From assembly GCA_030609975.1 (NCBI GenBank), contig JAUWSR010000041.1, positions 1 through 16,278 on the forward strand: 16,278 bases of DNA, read 5' to 3'. How positions within the stretch are numbered: the first letter of the stretch is position 1; every line of letters starts with the position of its first letter. This stretch comes from Acidobacteriota bacterium (GTDB lineage Bacteria > Acidobacteriota > Aminicenantia > Aminicenantales > Aminicenantaceae). The position numbers were made by a program, and so were the translations under genes. Positions 7,304 to 14,086 of the stretch are shown here, in pieces. The notes below the pieces were generated by a model. The model did no database searches, had not been told where the DNA came from, and saw only the letters and a program-made list of their open reading frames with translations.

Positions 7304-8861
7304 CCCAGGTGTGTTTTTTCTTGAGGTAAGACCTCCAGGTGATGGCCCATTTCTTGGGGTCATCCAAGGGAACATCGTCGATCTTGTGCACCACACTCCG
7401 ATAGGGAGAGTTTTTCACTTTTTCGGGATCAGAGTAGGCTTCCTCAACGACTTTTTCCAAGCCTGCCAGATATTCATCCAGTTCAGCCTTGGAATAGGCT
7501 TCTGTGGGCTCGATGGTAAAGGGCTGCGGCACCACAAAAGGGTGGTGACTCTGCCACAAATGGAATCCAAAATCCGTAAGACGGCGTGTTACATCTTCGC
7601 TGGTTACCCCGGTGTCTTTGTACAGCTCCTCCCAACTGTAGCGTACCTGTTCGATGCGGTGTTTTCCTGGTGCATAGGGAGCATTAGCTCCACGTATCTT
7701 TTTTATTTTCTCCAGCATGTAATTGTTGTTTAAGACCGCGATATTAGCAACTTCTTTCAGTCCTTCGGCCCCCAAGCTCATGATCCAAGCATAGGCGCGC
7801 AGAACCACCGGGAAAACTCCCTGAAATCCTCTAACTTTTCCTATGGTATGCCTGAGATCATAGCGAAGACAGTAGTTATTCCCGTCATAATCCACCAAGG
7901 GGACAGGGAGATAATCGATCAGTTCCTCGGTAACTCCGAGTGCCCCCAAGGCAGGCCCTCCGCACCCATGGGGTGAGGCGAATGTCTTGTGCATGTTAAA
8001 AAAGCACATGTCAAAACCAGCCTCCAGCGCACGAGTCATACCCAGGATACCATTGGCGTTGGCCTGATCATACCCACAGAGTCCTCCCGCATTGTGCACG
8101 ATATCGGTAAATTCTCGGATCAAGGGATTGAATATCCCTGTGTCCTCAGGATTGGTGATCAGCAGCCCCGCGGTTCTTTCCGAGACAACGTCCTGAACAG
8201 CCTCTGCTGAGATATATCCTTCCTCATTGGAGTTGAGCGTGATGATCTTGTAGCCTTTGACCGCAGCAGCAGCCGCATCGGAAGGATGGGAGAACATGGT
8301 GGTGATGATCTCATCTCGCCGCCCTCCTTCTCCCCTATTCGCATGATAGTTATGAATGATGGATGCCATTGCCAAAATGGCGGCTGAGCCGCCTCCCGGC
8401 TGCAAAGAGAACCGATCCAGGCCTGATATCTCCTTTAAAAACAATTCGACCTTATACATGATCTCCAAGGCTCCTTGAACCGTTTGGAAATCCTGAAGCG
8501 GATGGATATCCGTGACTTTGGGCGAAGAGGCGATGACATCGTTGATCTTGGGATTGTATTTGACGGTACACGTGCCCTGCCCCACATCTATGTTAAAGTC
8601 CGCACCTAAACAAGCCTGAGAAAGCCGCAGGAAATGTTTGAGCACCCTCATCTGAGAGACTTCCGGAAGCGCCGGTAAAGTTTTGCGCAGCATGCCTGAG
8701 GGGATTGCGGAAAGTCCGTCACCGACCCGATCTTTGATCTCTTTTTCAACCTCAGGCACTGTAATGCCTCTTTCCCCAGGAGTATCGAGTTCAAAGATGA
8801 TAGGTTCATCCCATTTGGCCTGATGAAAATTTCTCATTCTGATCTTTTTGTTATCTTTCAT
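7293..8861 (-). CDS. Divergent glycine dehydrogenase P-protein subunit 2-like (GcvPB-like, PLP-dependent)
   Basis: A 522-residue PLP fold-type I protein related to GcvPB, the catalytic half of split glycine decarboxylase. Shared features are LPEVSQMRVLKHFLRLSQ, TCTVKYNPKIND, HPLQDFQTVQGALEIMY, the PLP lysine Lys292 in NMHKTFASPHG, and IEPTEAYSKAELD. As I recall the family, true GcvPB has LQPAAGAHGE and SAHGTNPASA; here these read LQPGGGSAAI (154-163) and FSHPSDAAAA (190-199). The usual PHGGGGPG after the lysine is PHGCGGPA. So the coenzyme lysine is present but active-site loops are remodelled. ATG at 8861 was chosen over GTG 8870 because AAAGGTGGG (8866-8874) is then correctly spaced. It directly follows the GcvPA-like gene. 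Databases would probably name it gcvPB, but its substrate may not be glycine. Confidence 0.85.
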   Translation of the reverse strand: MKDNKKIRMRNFHQAKWDEPIIFELDTPGERGITVPEVEKEIKDRVGDGLSAIPSGMLRKTLPALPEVSQMRVLKHFLRLSQACLGADFNIDVGQGTCTVKYNPKINDVIASSPKVTDIHPLQDFQTVQGALEIMYKVELFLKEISGLDRFSLQPGGGSAAILAMASIIHNYHANRGEGGRRDEIITTMFSHPSDAAAAAVKGYKIITLNSNEEGYISAEAVQDVVSERTAGLLITNPEDTGIFNPLIREFTDIVHNAGGLCGYDQANANGILGMTRALEAGFDMCFFNMHKTFASPHGCGGPALGALGVTEELIDYLPVPLVDYDGNNYCLRYDLRHTIGKVRGFQGVFPVVLRAYAWIMSLGAEGLKEVANIAVLNNNYMLEKIKKIRGANAPYAPGKHRIEQVRYSWEELYKDTGVTSEDVTRRLTDFGFHLWQSHHPFVVPQPFTIEPTEAYSKAELDEYLAGLEKVVEEAYSDPEKVKNSPYRSVVHKIDDVPLDDPKKWAITWRSYLKKKHTWDEE

Positions 8862-8872
8862 GCTACCCACCT

Positions 8873-10273
8873 TTATTCACCCAGAAATGTTTTTAAGGCC
8901 GTTACCAAGCTGTCCAGCTCCACTTGACTGTGGACCTCGGTGACACAGTACAAAGCACATTGGCCCAGATCTGGAAATTCATAGGATAAGTCCTTGCCGC
9001 CAAAGATATTGTGATCCAGCAGTGCCTGATTTATCTCAGACACTTTCTTCCCGCTTGCTGTGAAATCCACCACAAATTCCTTGAAATGGGCGCTTTGAAA
9101 TTTAGGCGCTTTAACCCCGGGTATTTCTGAGAGCCGCTGCATAAGATATAAAGATCGCTGCAAAATTCCTTGCCCCAGCTCCTGCATGCCTTTCGGCCCC
9201 ATAAGAGCCAGATACACCGCTGCGGTGATCCCCCACAGGGCAGAATGAGTTCCCACGAACTCCTTTCCCTCCTCTCGTTTATCAAACGATGTGCGTTCAT
9301 AAGCTACATCACCGAAGCCATATTCCCCTTCCACGGTCGTACGTGTGATCCCGAACAAGCGTGAGGGATATTCCATCACAAATTTCTCTTCATCATGCGA
9401 AGCGATAAATCCTGCTAAACCACCTCCATAGTTGAGATGCATGCCCAGTCCCTGGATATCACCACAGACGATATCGGCTGCATAGTGACTGGGAGGAGTG
9501 AGAACACCTAAGGAGGAAGGATCGACTCCAACCAGGCTCAAAGCACCGACGGCATGAGCCAAGTCAGCCATCTGCTGCCCTTGAGTTTCAATAAATCCTA
9601 GGTAGGAGGGATTATCAAAATATAATCCTGCCGTTTCTTGGGAAAGTTTAGCTTTGAGATCCTCCATTTTGACCACTCCTGTCTCAGGATCATGTCCGAT
9701 CAAAATTAGATCCAGGATGGGATAACAATAATTCCTCATCATGGCAAGACGGTCCGGCGATACCGTGTCTGCGATCAGGATCTGTTTGCGTCCAGTGATA
9801 CGGCCGGCCATCCGGAGCGTGGTACTGGCAGCTTGTCCCCAATCATAGGTAGGAACATTGACCACATCCATATCCACGAGCTCTGCCATGAGGCTTTCGT
9901 ACTCGAAAAGCGAATGAAAACGACCATGGTCTTCATAAGCTTCGCCCGCATATGCCGTCAGAAATTCCGAACGATGATTGATCTCATCACATATTGCGGG
10001 GACATAGTGCTGCCAACAACCGCCTCCCAGAAAACTAATATTTTCCCTACATGTTACATTCTTGGCTAGGATCTCTTCGACGTGCTTCTTTAACTCATGC
10101 TCTGAACGTAATGGCTGGGGCAGGTTCATCTCCTTACGCATGCGCAAGGATTCAGGAATATCCTCGTAGAGCTCCTCGATATCTTGAGCTCCGATCTCTT
10201 TTAACATCTGAGCCTTGATCTCAGGAACCGAGTTGGGGATGTAGGGGTGAATGAAGTTTCTACGTTTTTCCAT
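8873..10273 (-). CDS. Divergent glycine dehydrogenase P-protein subunit 1-like (GcvPA-like)
   Basis: A 466-residue homolog of GcvPA, the non-catalytic half of split P-protein that completes the active site at the interface. The scaffold is clear: HPYIPNSVPEIKAQMLKEIG, IEELYEDIPESLR, ISFLGGGCWQHYVPAICDEI, FEYESLMAELVDMDVVN, SLVGVDPSSLGVLTPPSHYA, AAVYLALMGPKGMQELG. Segments I recall as near-invariant in real GcvPA are changed: YTPYQPEISQG is YAGEAYEDHGR (108-118), MYDGATA is TYDWGQA (142-148), and the RREKATSNICTNQ strip is REEGKEFVGTHSA (333-345). AAGGA at the right spacing supports the ATG at 10273. The changes match those in its partner, as expected for a pair that co-evolved to a new substrate. 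An ordinary but very divergent glycine decarboxylase remains possible. Confidence 0.85.
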   Translation of the reverse strand: MEKRRNFIHPYIPNSVPEIKAQMLKEIGAQDIEELYEDIPESLRMRKEMNLPQPLRSEHELKKHVEEILAKNVTCRENISFLGGGCWQHYVPAICDEINHRSEFLTAYAGEAYEDHGRFHSLFEYESLMAELVDMDVVNVPTYDWGQAASTTLRMAGRITGRKQILIADTVSPDRLAMMRNYCYPILDLILIGHDPETGVVKMEDLKAKLSQETAGLYFDNPSYLGFIETQGQQMADLAHAVGALSLVGVDPSSLGVLTPPSHYAADIVCGDIQGLGMHLNYGGGLAGFIASHDEEKFVMEYPSRLFGITRTTVEGEYGFGDVAYERTSFDKREEGKEFVGTHSALWGITAAVYLALMGPKGMQELGQGILQRSLYLMQRLSEIPGVKAPKFQSAHFKEFVVDFTASGKKVSEINQALLDHNIFGGKDLSYEFPDLGQCALYCVTEVHSQVELDSLVTALKTFLGE

Positions 10274-10292
10274 GATTAATCCTTACTATATG

Positions 10293-10311
10293 GTCCGCCC
10301 GGAGGTCGGAC
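10293..10311 (-). other. Intercistronic hairpin between SDR and GcvPA-like genes
   Basis: GTCCG-A-CC-TCC-GG-G-CGGAC can fold into a 7-pair stem with one A/G mismatch and a 3-nt loop. It sits two bases past the SDR stop codon within a 39-bp gap. No T-tract follows, so it looks like an mRNA-processing or stability element, not a terminator. Confidence 0.4.
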
Positions 10312-10312
10312 T

Positions 10313-11101
10313 CTAGGCGGTTCCGCCACCATCGACCGCTAAATGCGCTCCAGTTACCCAGGGAGAGAGATCGCTGGCAAAAAAGAGGACGGCTTTGGCA
10401 ACATCCTCGGGAGTCCCCACGCGCGCCAGGGGTCGTTCACCTGCTTCCTTCAGGTATTCCCCATAGTCCAGGCCCAACTGTTGAGCTTCAGACTCTAAGA
10501 GAGGTGTATCGATGTCGCCGGGGCAAACGCAGTTAACCCGGATGTTTTGCTGTCCGTGATCGATGGCCATAGCACGAGTCATATTCAGCACACCGCCTTT
10601 GGCTGCACAGTAAGAAACGGCTTTCGGGCCGCCCTGAAATGACCACCCGGAACCGATATTGATGATGCTCCCTTTATGTTGAGAGCTCATATGAGGGATG
10701 ACCTGCTGTGACAGAAGGTAAACCCCTTTCAGCCCCACATTCAAAGTCTTATCCCACTCCTCTTCATCCAGCTCCACACTGTCTTTGCGAAAGATCACGC
10801 CTGCGTTATTGACCAGTATATCGATGTGTTTGAACTCATCGATTATCTGTTCCACAACCTTTTGACACTCAGCCGATGAACTGACATCACAGTGGAAAAA
10901 AAACGCCTGCCCTTCCCCCGATCGAATTTCCTTTTCTGCCTTTCGGCCCTTAGCTCGATCGATATCCAGTACAATGGATATCGCACCCGCGTCTGCCAAT
11001 GTTTTCGCGATCGCTTTCCCGATACCGGAGGCGGCGCCAGAGATCACGGCCACCTTGCCGGACAGATCCATAAGTTGTTGTAAATCACTGTGAAGCGGCA
11101 T
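10313..11101 (-). CDS. Short-chain dehydrogenase/reductase (classical SDR, NAD-type), operon gene 2
   Basis: A 262-residue classical SDR with a Rossmann fold. Visible motifs are the nucleotide-binding SGAASGIG (21-28), Asp46 at the end of beta-2 (favouring NAD over NADP), NNAG (98-101), and the catalytic Asn121, Ser151, Tyr164 and Lys168 (YCAAK). The C-terminal 'VTGAHLAVDGGG' is typical of 3-ketoacyl reductase or polyol/sugar dehydrogenase relatives. ATG 11101 was chosen over longer in-frame starts because AGGGGG lies about 7 nt upstream and the longer version would run into the preceding SDR read out of frame. The gap to the first SDR is 11 bp. The substrate, probably a secondary alcohol, sugar or hydroxy acid, cannot be assigned. 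It is not a close duplicate of its neighbour. Confidence 0.92.
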   Translation of the reverse strand: MPLHSDLQQLMDLSGKVAVISGAASGIGKAIAKTLADAGAISIVLDIDRAKGRKAEKEIRSGEGQAFFFHCDVSSSAECQKVVEQIIDEFKHIDILVNNAGVIFRKDSVELDEEEWDKTLNVGLKGVYLLSQQVIPHMSSQHKGSIINIGSGWSFQGGPKAVSYCAAKGGVLNMTRAMAIDHGQQNIRVNCVCPGDIDTPLLESEAQQLGLDYGEYLKEAGERPLARVGTPEDVAKAVLFFASDLSPWVTGAHLAVDGGGTA

Positions 11102-11112
11102 GATATTTCCCC

Positions 11113-11883
11113 CTAATCTTCTAGTCCCTTTATATATTGTCCCGAAGTCTCTCCTCCGTCGATAGCAATCGCTTGCCCCGTGATGAAGGCCGCTTCTTGT
11201 GATGCTAAATACGCAAACAAGCCGGCGACTTCCTCGGGAGAAGCATGACGATTGAGAGGAATCCCGGCATTCACTTTTTCCAACATCTCTTCTGTATACT
11301 CGGATTTTTGCATGGGAGTTAAAACATAACCCGGACATACGGCATTGACACGCAGCCAAGGTGCAAACTCCATAGCCAAGGTTTTTGCCAATACGATAAC
11401 ACCAGCTTTGGAAGCATTGTAATCCGCATAAAGAGGGTGCCCTTCCAGCCCATTTGTCGATCCAGTAAATAGAATTACGCCATTCTTATGAGGTTTCATC
11501 CGTTTGATCGATTCCTGTGCGCAGAGGAACATCCCATCCAGATTGATCCGCTGAACTTTCTGCCACTGCTCATAAGGGATTTCCAGGAAGGGCATACGAA
11601 CACTGATCCCGGCATTCGAGATAAGCACATCGATACCACCCAAACCATCGTCCACTTGAGAAAACGCCCGCTCGACAGCTCCAGGATCGCTGACATCGAC
11701 CAAGACACCGTCATTTAAGTCAGGAAAATCGGCTAAAGCCTTGTCCCGTGCGTCCTGATCCCAATCGAAGATCATAACCCGGGCCTTTTCTTCCAAGAAT
11801 CGTTGTGCTGTGGCCAGGCCTATACCACTGGCCGCACCGGTAATGACGACACGTTTATCTTTTAGGTCTGCATAAACGCCCAT
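11113..11883 (-). CDS. Short-chain dehydrogenase/reductase (classical SDR, NAD-type), operon gene 1
   Basis: A 256-residue classical SDR and first gene of the five-gene operon. It has TGAASGIG (15-22), Asp40 after beta-2 (FDWD; NAD preference), SNAG (89-92), catalytic Asn114, Ser142, Tyr155 and Lys159 (YNASK), PG near 184 and the usual C-terminal ITGQAIAIDGGE. The start at 11883 has a strong GGGAGGA ribosome site about 7 nt upstream and lies about 20 bp after the promoter start point. Two different SDRs in tandem ahead of a PLP decarboxylase-like pair suggest stepwise oxidation of a hydroxy compound, giving either the substrate for, or a product route from, the GcvP-like enzyme (inference). 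Confidence 0.93.
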   Translation of the reverse strand: MGVYADLKDKRVVITGAASGIGLATAQRFLEEKARVMIFDWDQDARDKALADFPDLNDGVLVDVSDPGAVERAFSQVDDGLGGIDVLISNAGISVRMPFLEIPYEQWQKVQRINLDGMFLCAQESIKRMKPHKNGVILFTGSTNGLEGHPLYADYNASKAGVIVLAKTLAMEFAPWLRVNAVCPGYVLTPMQKSEYTEEMLEKVNAGIPLNRHASPEEVAGLFAYLASQEAAFITGQAIAIDGGETSGQYIKGLED

Positions 11884-11896
11884 ACTCTTTCCTCCC

Positions 11897-11931
11897 GTGT
11901 GATTGTTTTATATACCGCGTCCGCATCACAC
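11897..11931. promoter_or_regulatory. Operator-like dyad flanking the -10 box of the SDR/GcvP-like operon
   Basis: GTGTGAT (11897-11903) and ATCACAC (11925-11931) are perfect inverted 7-mers, 28 bp centre to centre. One arm covers the predicted start point and the other abuts the -35 box, so a bound repressor would block the promoter. The half-sites resemble TGTGA/TCACA of CRP-type regulators, but the spacing is too long for one CRP site. Confidence 0.45.
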
Positions 11932-11937
11932 TGTCAA
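11909..11937 (-). promoter_or_regulatory. Promoter of the SDR/GcvP-like/DUF5009 operon
   Basis: On the minus strand, perfect TTGACA (11932-11937), a 17-bp spacer and TATATA (11909-11914). Predicted initiation near 11902 gives a leader of about 20 nt holding the GGGAGGA ribosome site. Confidence 0.75.
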
Positions 11938-11981
11938 TCCAATAGATGTCGATTACAAATATAAATGGCTTTTTTACTGAA

Positions 11982-12031
11982 ATAATCAGAATGCTTCTAT
12001 GCTCCTCGAGTTAACGCAAAATTCTGATAAT
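11982..12031. repeat. Inverted repeat in the divergent control region
   Basis: ATAATCAGAAT (11982-11992) and ATTCTGATAAT (12021-12031) are complementary at 10 of 11 positions across a 28-nt loop. The repeat lies upstream of both divergent promoters and is probably untranscribed from either, so a protein site or a remnant element is more likely than an RNA structure. Confidence 0.35.
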
Positions 12032-12032
12032 A

Positions 12033-12069
12033 CTGAGGTTGCTTCGGCCCTGCAGGTCCCGCAATGACA
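12033..12069. repeat. Dispersed palindromic repeat (GAGRTTGCTTCGG...CGCAATGACA type)
   Basis: The stretch carries GAGGTTGCTTCGG at its left end and CGCAATGACA at its right, with outer complementary arms TTGC (12039-12042) and GCAA (12061-12064) and a central perfect palindrome CCTGCAGG. From memory this matches a class of interspersed repeats reading GAGATTGCTTCG...CGCAATGACA, widespread in intergenic DNA of many bacteria. Only one copy was seen here. Confidence 0.5.
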
Positions 12070-12122
12070 TTTAAATGTTTATAGTAAATATCGACATGGG
12101 GATAAATCCGGTTAGAGAGGTT

Positions 12123-12151
12123 TTGACAAGATAGAAAGATGAATCTATCAT
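12123..12151 (+). promoter_or_regulatory. Promoter of the homocysteine-methyltransferase-family gene
   Basis: Perfect TTGACA (12123-12128), a 17-bp spacer and TATCAT (12146-12151). The predicted start near 12158 leaves a leader of about 20 nt that contains AAGGAG, so no leader riboswitch fits in it. Confidence 0.75.
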
Positions 12152-12178
12152 AAAGAAAATTCGTGGAAGGAGATGGTT

Positions 12179-13063
12179 ATGGCAGAATCGATCCTGGAAC
12201 TGGCTAAAAAACAAGTGGTGCTTTTGGACGGAGGGATGGGTACTGAGCTTATAAAAAACGGTTTTACACCCGGAGCCTGCCCGGAGTCATGGAACCTGGT
12301 TAAGCCGGATGTGATTAAAAGTATACACAGCGCCTACTATGCAGCCGGCGCGGATGCTGTCTCGACCAACAGCTTTGGGGGAAGCAAAATAAAACTCTCC
12401 TCGTATGGCCAGGGTGAACGCTGCTATGAGCTGAATCGAGCCGCATCTGAACTGGCACTCGAAGTGAGGCCGGAAGGCTGTTATGTTGTGGGTAGCATTG
12501 GGCCAACCGGGAAATTCCTGAAGCCCATGGGGGAATATGATGAAGAGCAGTTCGTAGACGCCTACAGGGAACAGGCTCGCGGTTTGGCGGACGGCGGAGT
12601 GGATTTCATCCTGATCGAAACGCAATATGATCTGGTCGAGACTCTGTGCTGCATCCAAGGTATACGCCAGGCTACGGATATCCCTGTTTTTGTGACCATG
12701 ACCTTCAATAAAACTCCCCGCGGCTTTTTCACCATCATGGGTGTGGATTTCCCAAAATTTGTTGAAGAAATGTTAATTCAAGGCATTCCAGCCGTTGGCG
12801 CCAACTGCACCATCGACAGCAAGGATATGGCGGAGTTCGTGGCAAGTATGCGGGAAGCAACGGAATTGCCCATCATCGTTCAGGCCAATGCCGGGCAGCC
12901 TGAACTGAATCCCGACGGTTCCGTCACCTACTCACAGCCCTTAGAGGATTATGTCGGGTATCTTCCACAGATCGTAAAGAATGGAGCTAATATTGTGGGG
13001 GGTTGCTGTGGGACCAATCCAGATTACATCAGTGCTATGAAAAAGATTTTAGAGAAGGACTGA
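12179..13063 (+). CDS. Homocysteine S-methyltransferase-family protein (MetH N-terminal-module-like)
   Basis: A 294-residue stand-alone homocysteine-binding methyltransferase domain (PF02574). It shows VLLDGGMGTELIKNG (14-28), TNSFGG (63-68), VGSIGPTGK (104-112), and the zinc triad Cys210 (GANC) with Cys276-Cys277 (GGCCGT). The family transfers a methyl group to homocysteine's zinc-bound thiol. In MetH the donor is a methyl-corrinoid, while BHMT and MmuM use betaine or S-methylmethionine. At this length, with no corrinoid domain, the donor is unknown. The ATG at 12179 was preferred over 12173 because AAGGAG (12167-12172) is then 6 nt upstream instead of touching the start codon. It is divergent from the SDR/GcvP-like operon and has its own strong promoter. 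A role regenerating methionine, or as acceptor module for a corrinoid system, is inference. Confidence 0.88.
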   Translation: MAESILELAKKQVVLLDGGMGTELIKNGFTPGACPESWNLVKPDVIKSIHSAYYAAGADAVSTNSFGGSKIKLSSYGQGERCYELNRAASELALEVRPEGCYVVGSIGPTGKFLKPMGEYDEEQFVDAYREQARGLADGGVDFILIETQYDLVETLCCIQGIRQATDIPVFVTMTFNKTPRGFFTIMGVDFPKFVEEMLIQGIPAVGANCTIDSKDMAEFVASMREATELPIIVQANAGQPELNPDGSVTYSQPLEDYVGYLPQIVKNGANIVGGCCGTNPDYISAMKKILEKD

Positions 13064-13109
13064 AGCTCCGCCGTTCACATTCAAATAAAGTTCGTAAGCT
13101 CTAGTTCTT

Positions 13110-13118
13110 CCCCCCCCC
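13110..13118 (+). repeat. C9 homopolymer upstream of the polytopic membrane protein gene
   Basis: Nine consecutive C residues lie 50 bp before the ATG at 13169, followed immediately by TATAAC (13119-13124), which could serve as a -10 box. Such tracts can vary in length by slippage and alter promoter spacing; a sequencing error is also possible. Confidence 0.45.
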
Positions 13119-13168
13119 TATAACATTATTTTGCTTTTTTGCTTAAAGTTTAATATCTTGAAACTGCA

Positions 13169-14086
13169 ATGAAAGAACGGATTCTGAGGGGAAATCTATA
13201 TTTAGGCTCTGCCATTCTTGTTGGAGCCACGATATTGCTGGCGCTCGGATGGAGCTTCATGCAGACCTGGTTCTATATGTTCGCCTGGTGGCCATTCATT
13301 CTGATAGTGGACAGCTTGAATTTCCGCAAGAGCGGGATTTCTCCTTTGTTTGAATCAACCGGGAAGTTCACTTACATGCTATTTGTTTCGGTAGGTGTTT
13401 GGTTGAGCTTCGAGCTGTTTAATCTGCGTCTTCAGAATTGGTCCTATCACGGTATTCCCATCCAAACCTGGCAGCGCTGGTTGGGGTATTTTGTAGCCTT
13501 TGCCTCGGTCATCCCCGCCATTATAGAACTGTCTGTATTCTTTCAGAATGCACTTCAAATCAAGAAATTCTCCCTTTTCCAATTAAAAAATACGCATTCC
13601 TTCCGCAAATTCTGTATTTTCTTAGGAATCGTTTGTGGGCTTTTGCCCCTGATATGGCCCCGGATCTTTTTTCCTCTTGTCTGGTTGTGTTTTTTCTTTT
13701 TGCTCGAACCGCTAAACCATCGTTTGGGGAATGATTGTTTCCTGAAGGATTTAGAGGATAAGGATTGGAGCCGGTTTTGGAGCTGGGTCCTGGCAGGTTT
13801 GACGGCAGGCATCCTCTGGGAATTTTTTAATTTTTGGGCAGGATCGCACTGGGAATACAGCCTTCCCTACCTGAATTTCGGGCGGATTTTCCAGATGCCG
13901 GTGTTCGGTTATTTCGGTTTTATTCCCTTTGCCCTGGAGGTCTTTGTTTTGTATACCGTTTTTGTATATGTTTATGAAAAATATTTGTCTAGCCGGGTAC
14001 ACCGACAAGTTTATTGGCTATGCTCAGCACTGGTGATATATATGTTTGTATTCTATCTTATTGATAAGTATTCATTGGTCACGTGA
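13169..14086 (+). CDS. Polytopic membrane protein of unknown function
   Basis: A 305-residue integral membrane protein with about eight or nine hydrophobic helices spread over the whole length (roughly 10-28, 32-48, 68-86, 105-125, 146-164, 166-182, 203-222, 240-272, 282-301). It is rich in Trp, Phe and Tyr, with conserved-looking polar/aromatic pieces LEPLNHRLGN, GILWEFFNFWAGSHWEY and FGYFGFIPFALEVF that may line a site in the membrane. I do not recognise the family. There is no ribosome site before the ATG; TAATAT at 13151-13156 could be a -10 box, giving a very short leader. Its stop overlaps the GTG of the zinc-ribbon remnant by four bases (GTGA), so the two were once a coupled pair. Confidence 0.8.
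   Translation: MKERILRGNLYLGSAILVGATILLALGWSFMQTWFYMFAWWPFILIVDSLNFRKSGISPLFESTGKFTYMLFVSVGVWLSFELFNLRLQNWSYHGIPIQTWQRWLGYFVAFASVIPAIIELSVFFQNALQIKKFSLFQLKNTHSFRKFCIFLGIVCGLLPLIWPRIFFPLVWLCFFFLLEPLNHRLGNDCFLKDLEDKDWSRFWSWVLAGLTAGILWEFFNFWAGSHWEYSLPYLNFGRIFQMPVFGYFGFIPFALEVFVLYTVFVYVYEKYLSSRVHRQVYWLCSALVIYMFVFYLIDKYSLVT

Noticed and set aside
7110..7733. 207-codon plus-strand open frame across the GcvPB-like / DUF5009 junction
   Set aside because: Antisense to two well-supported genes, with no family features.
11113..11883. The two adjacent SDR genes as a recent tandem duplication
   Set aside because: They share only the general SDR motifs; loops, substrate regions and C-termini differ, so they are separate family members.
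11938..12178. Possible cobalamin or SAM riboswitch upstream of the homocysteine-methyltransferase-family gene
   Set aside because: The predicted transcript start (about 12158) leaves only about 20 nt of leader; the structured-looking part upstream is the dispersed repeat and lies before the promoter.
12000..12180. Minus-strand open frame of about 60 codons ending ...NVIAGPAGPKQPQYYQNFALTRGA
   Set aside because: It has no start codon in frame, runs across a consensus TTGACA-17-TATCAT promoter on the other strand, and its protein-like end is the translation of the dispersed palindromic repeat at 12033-12069.
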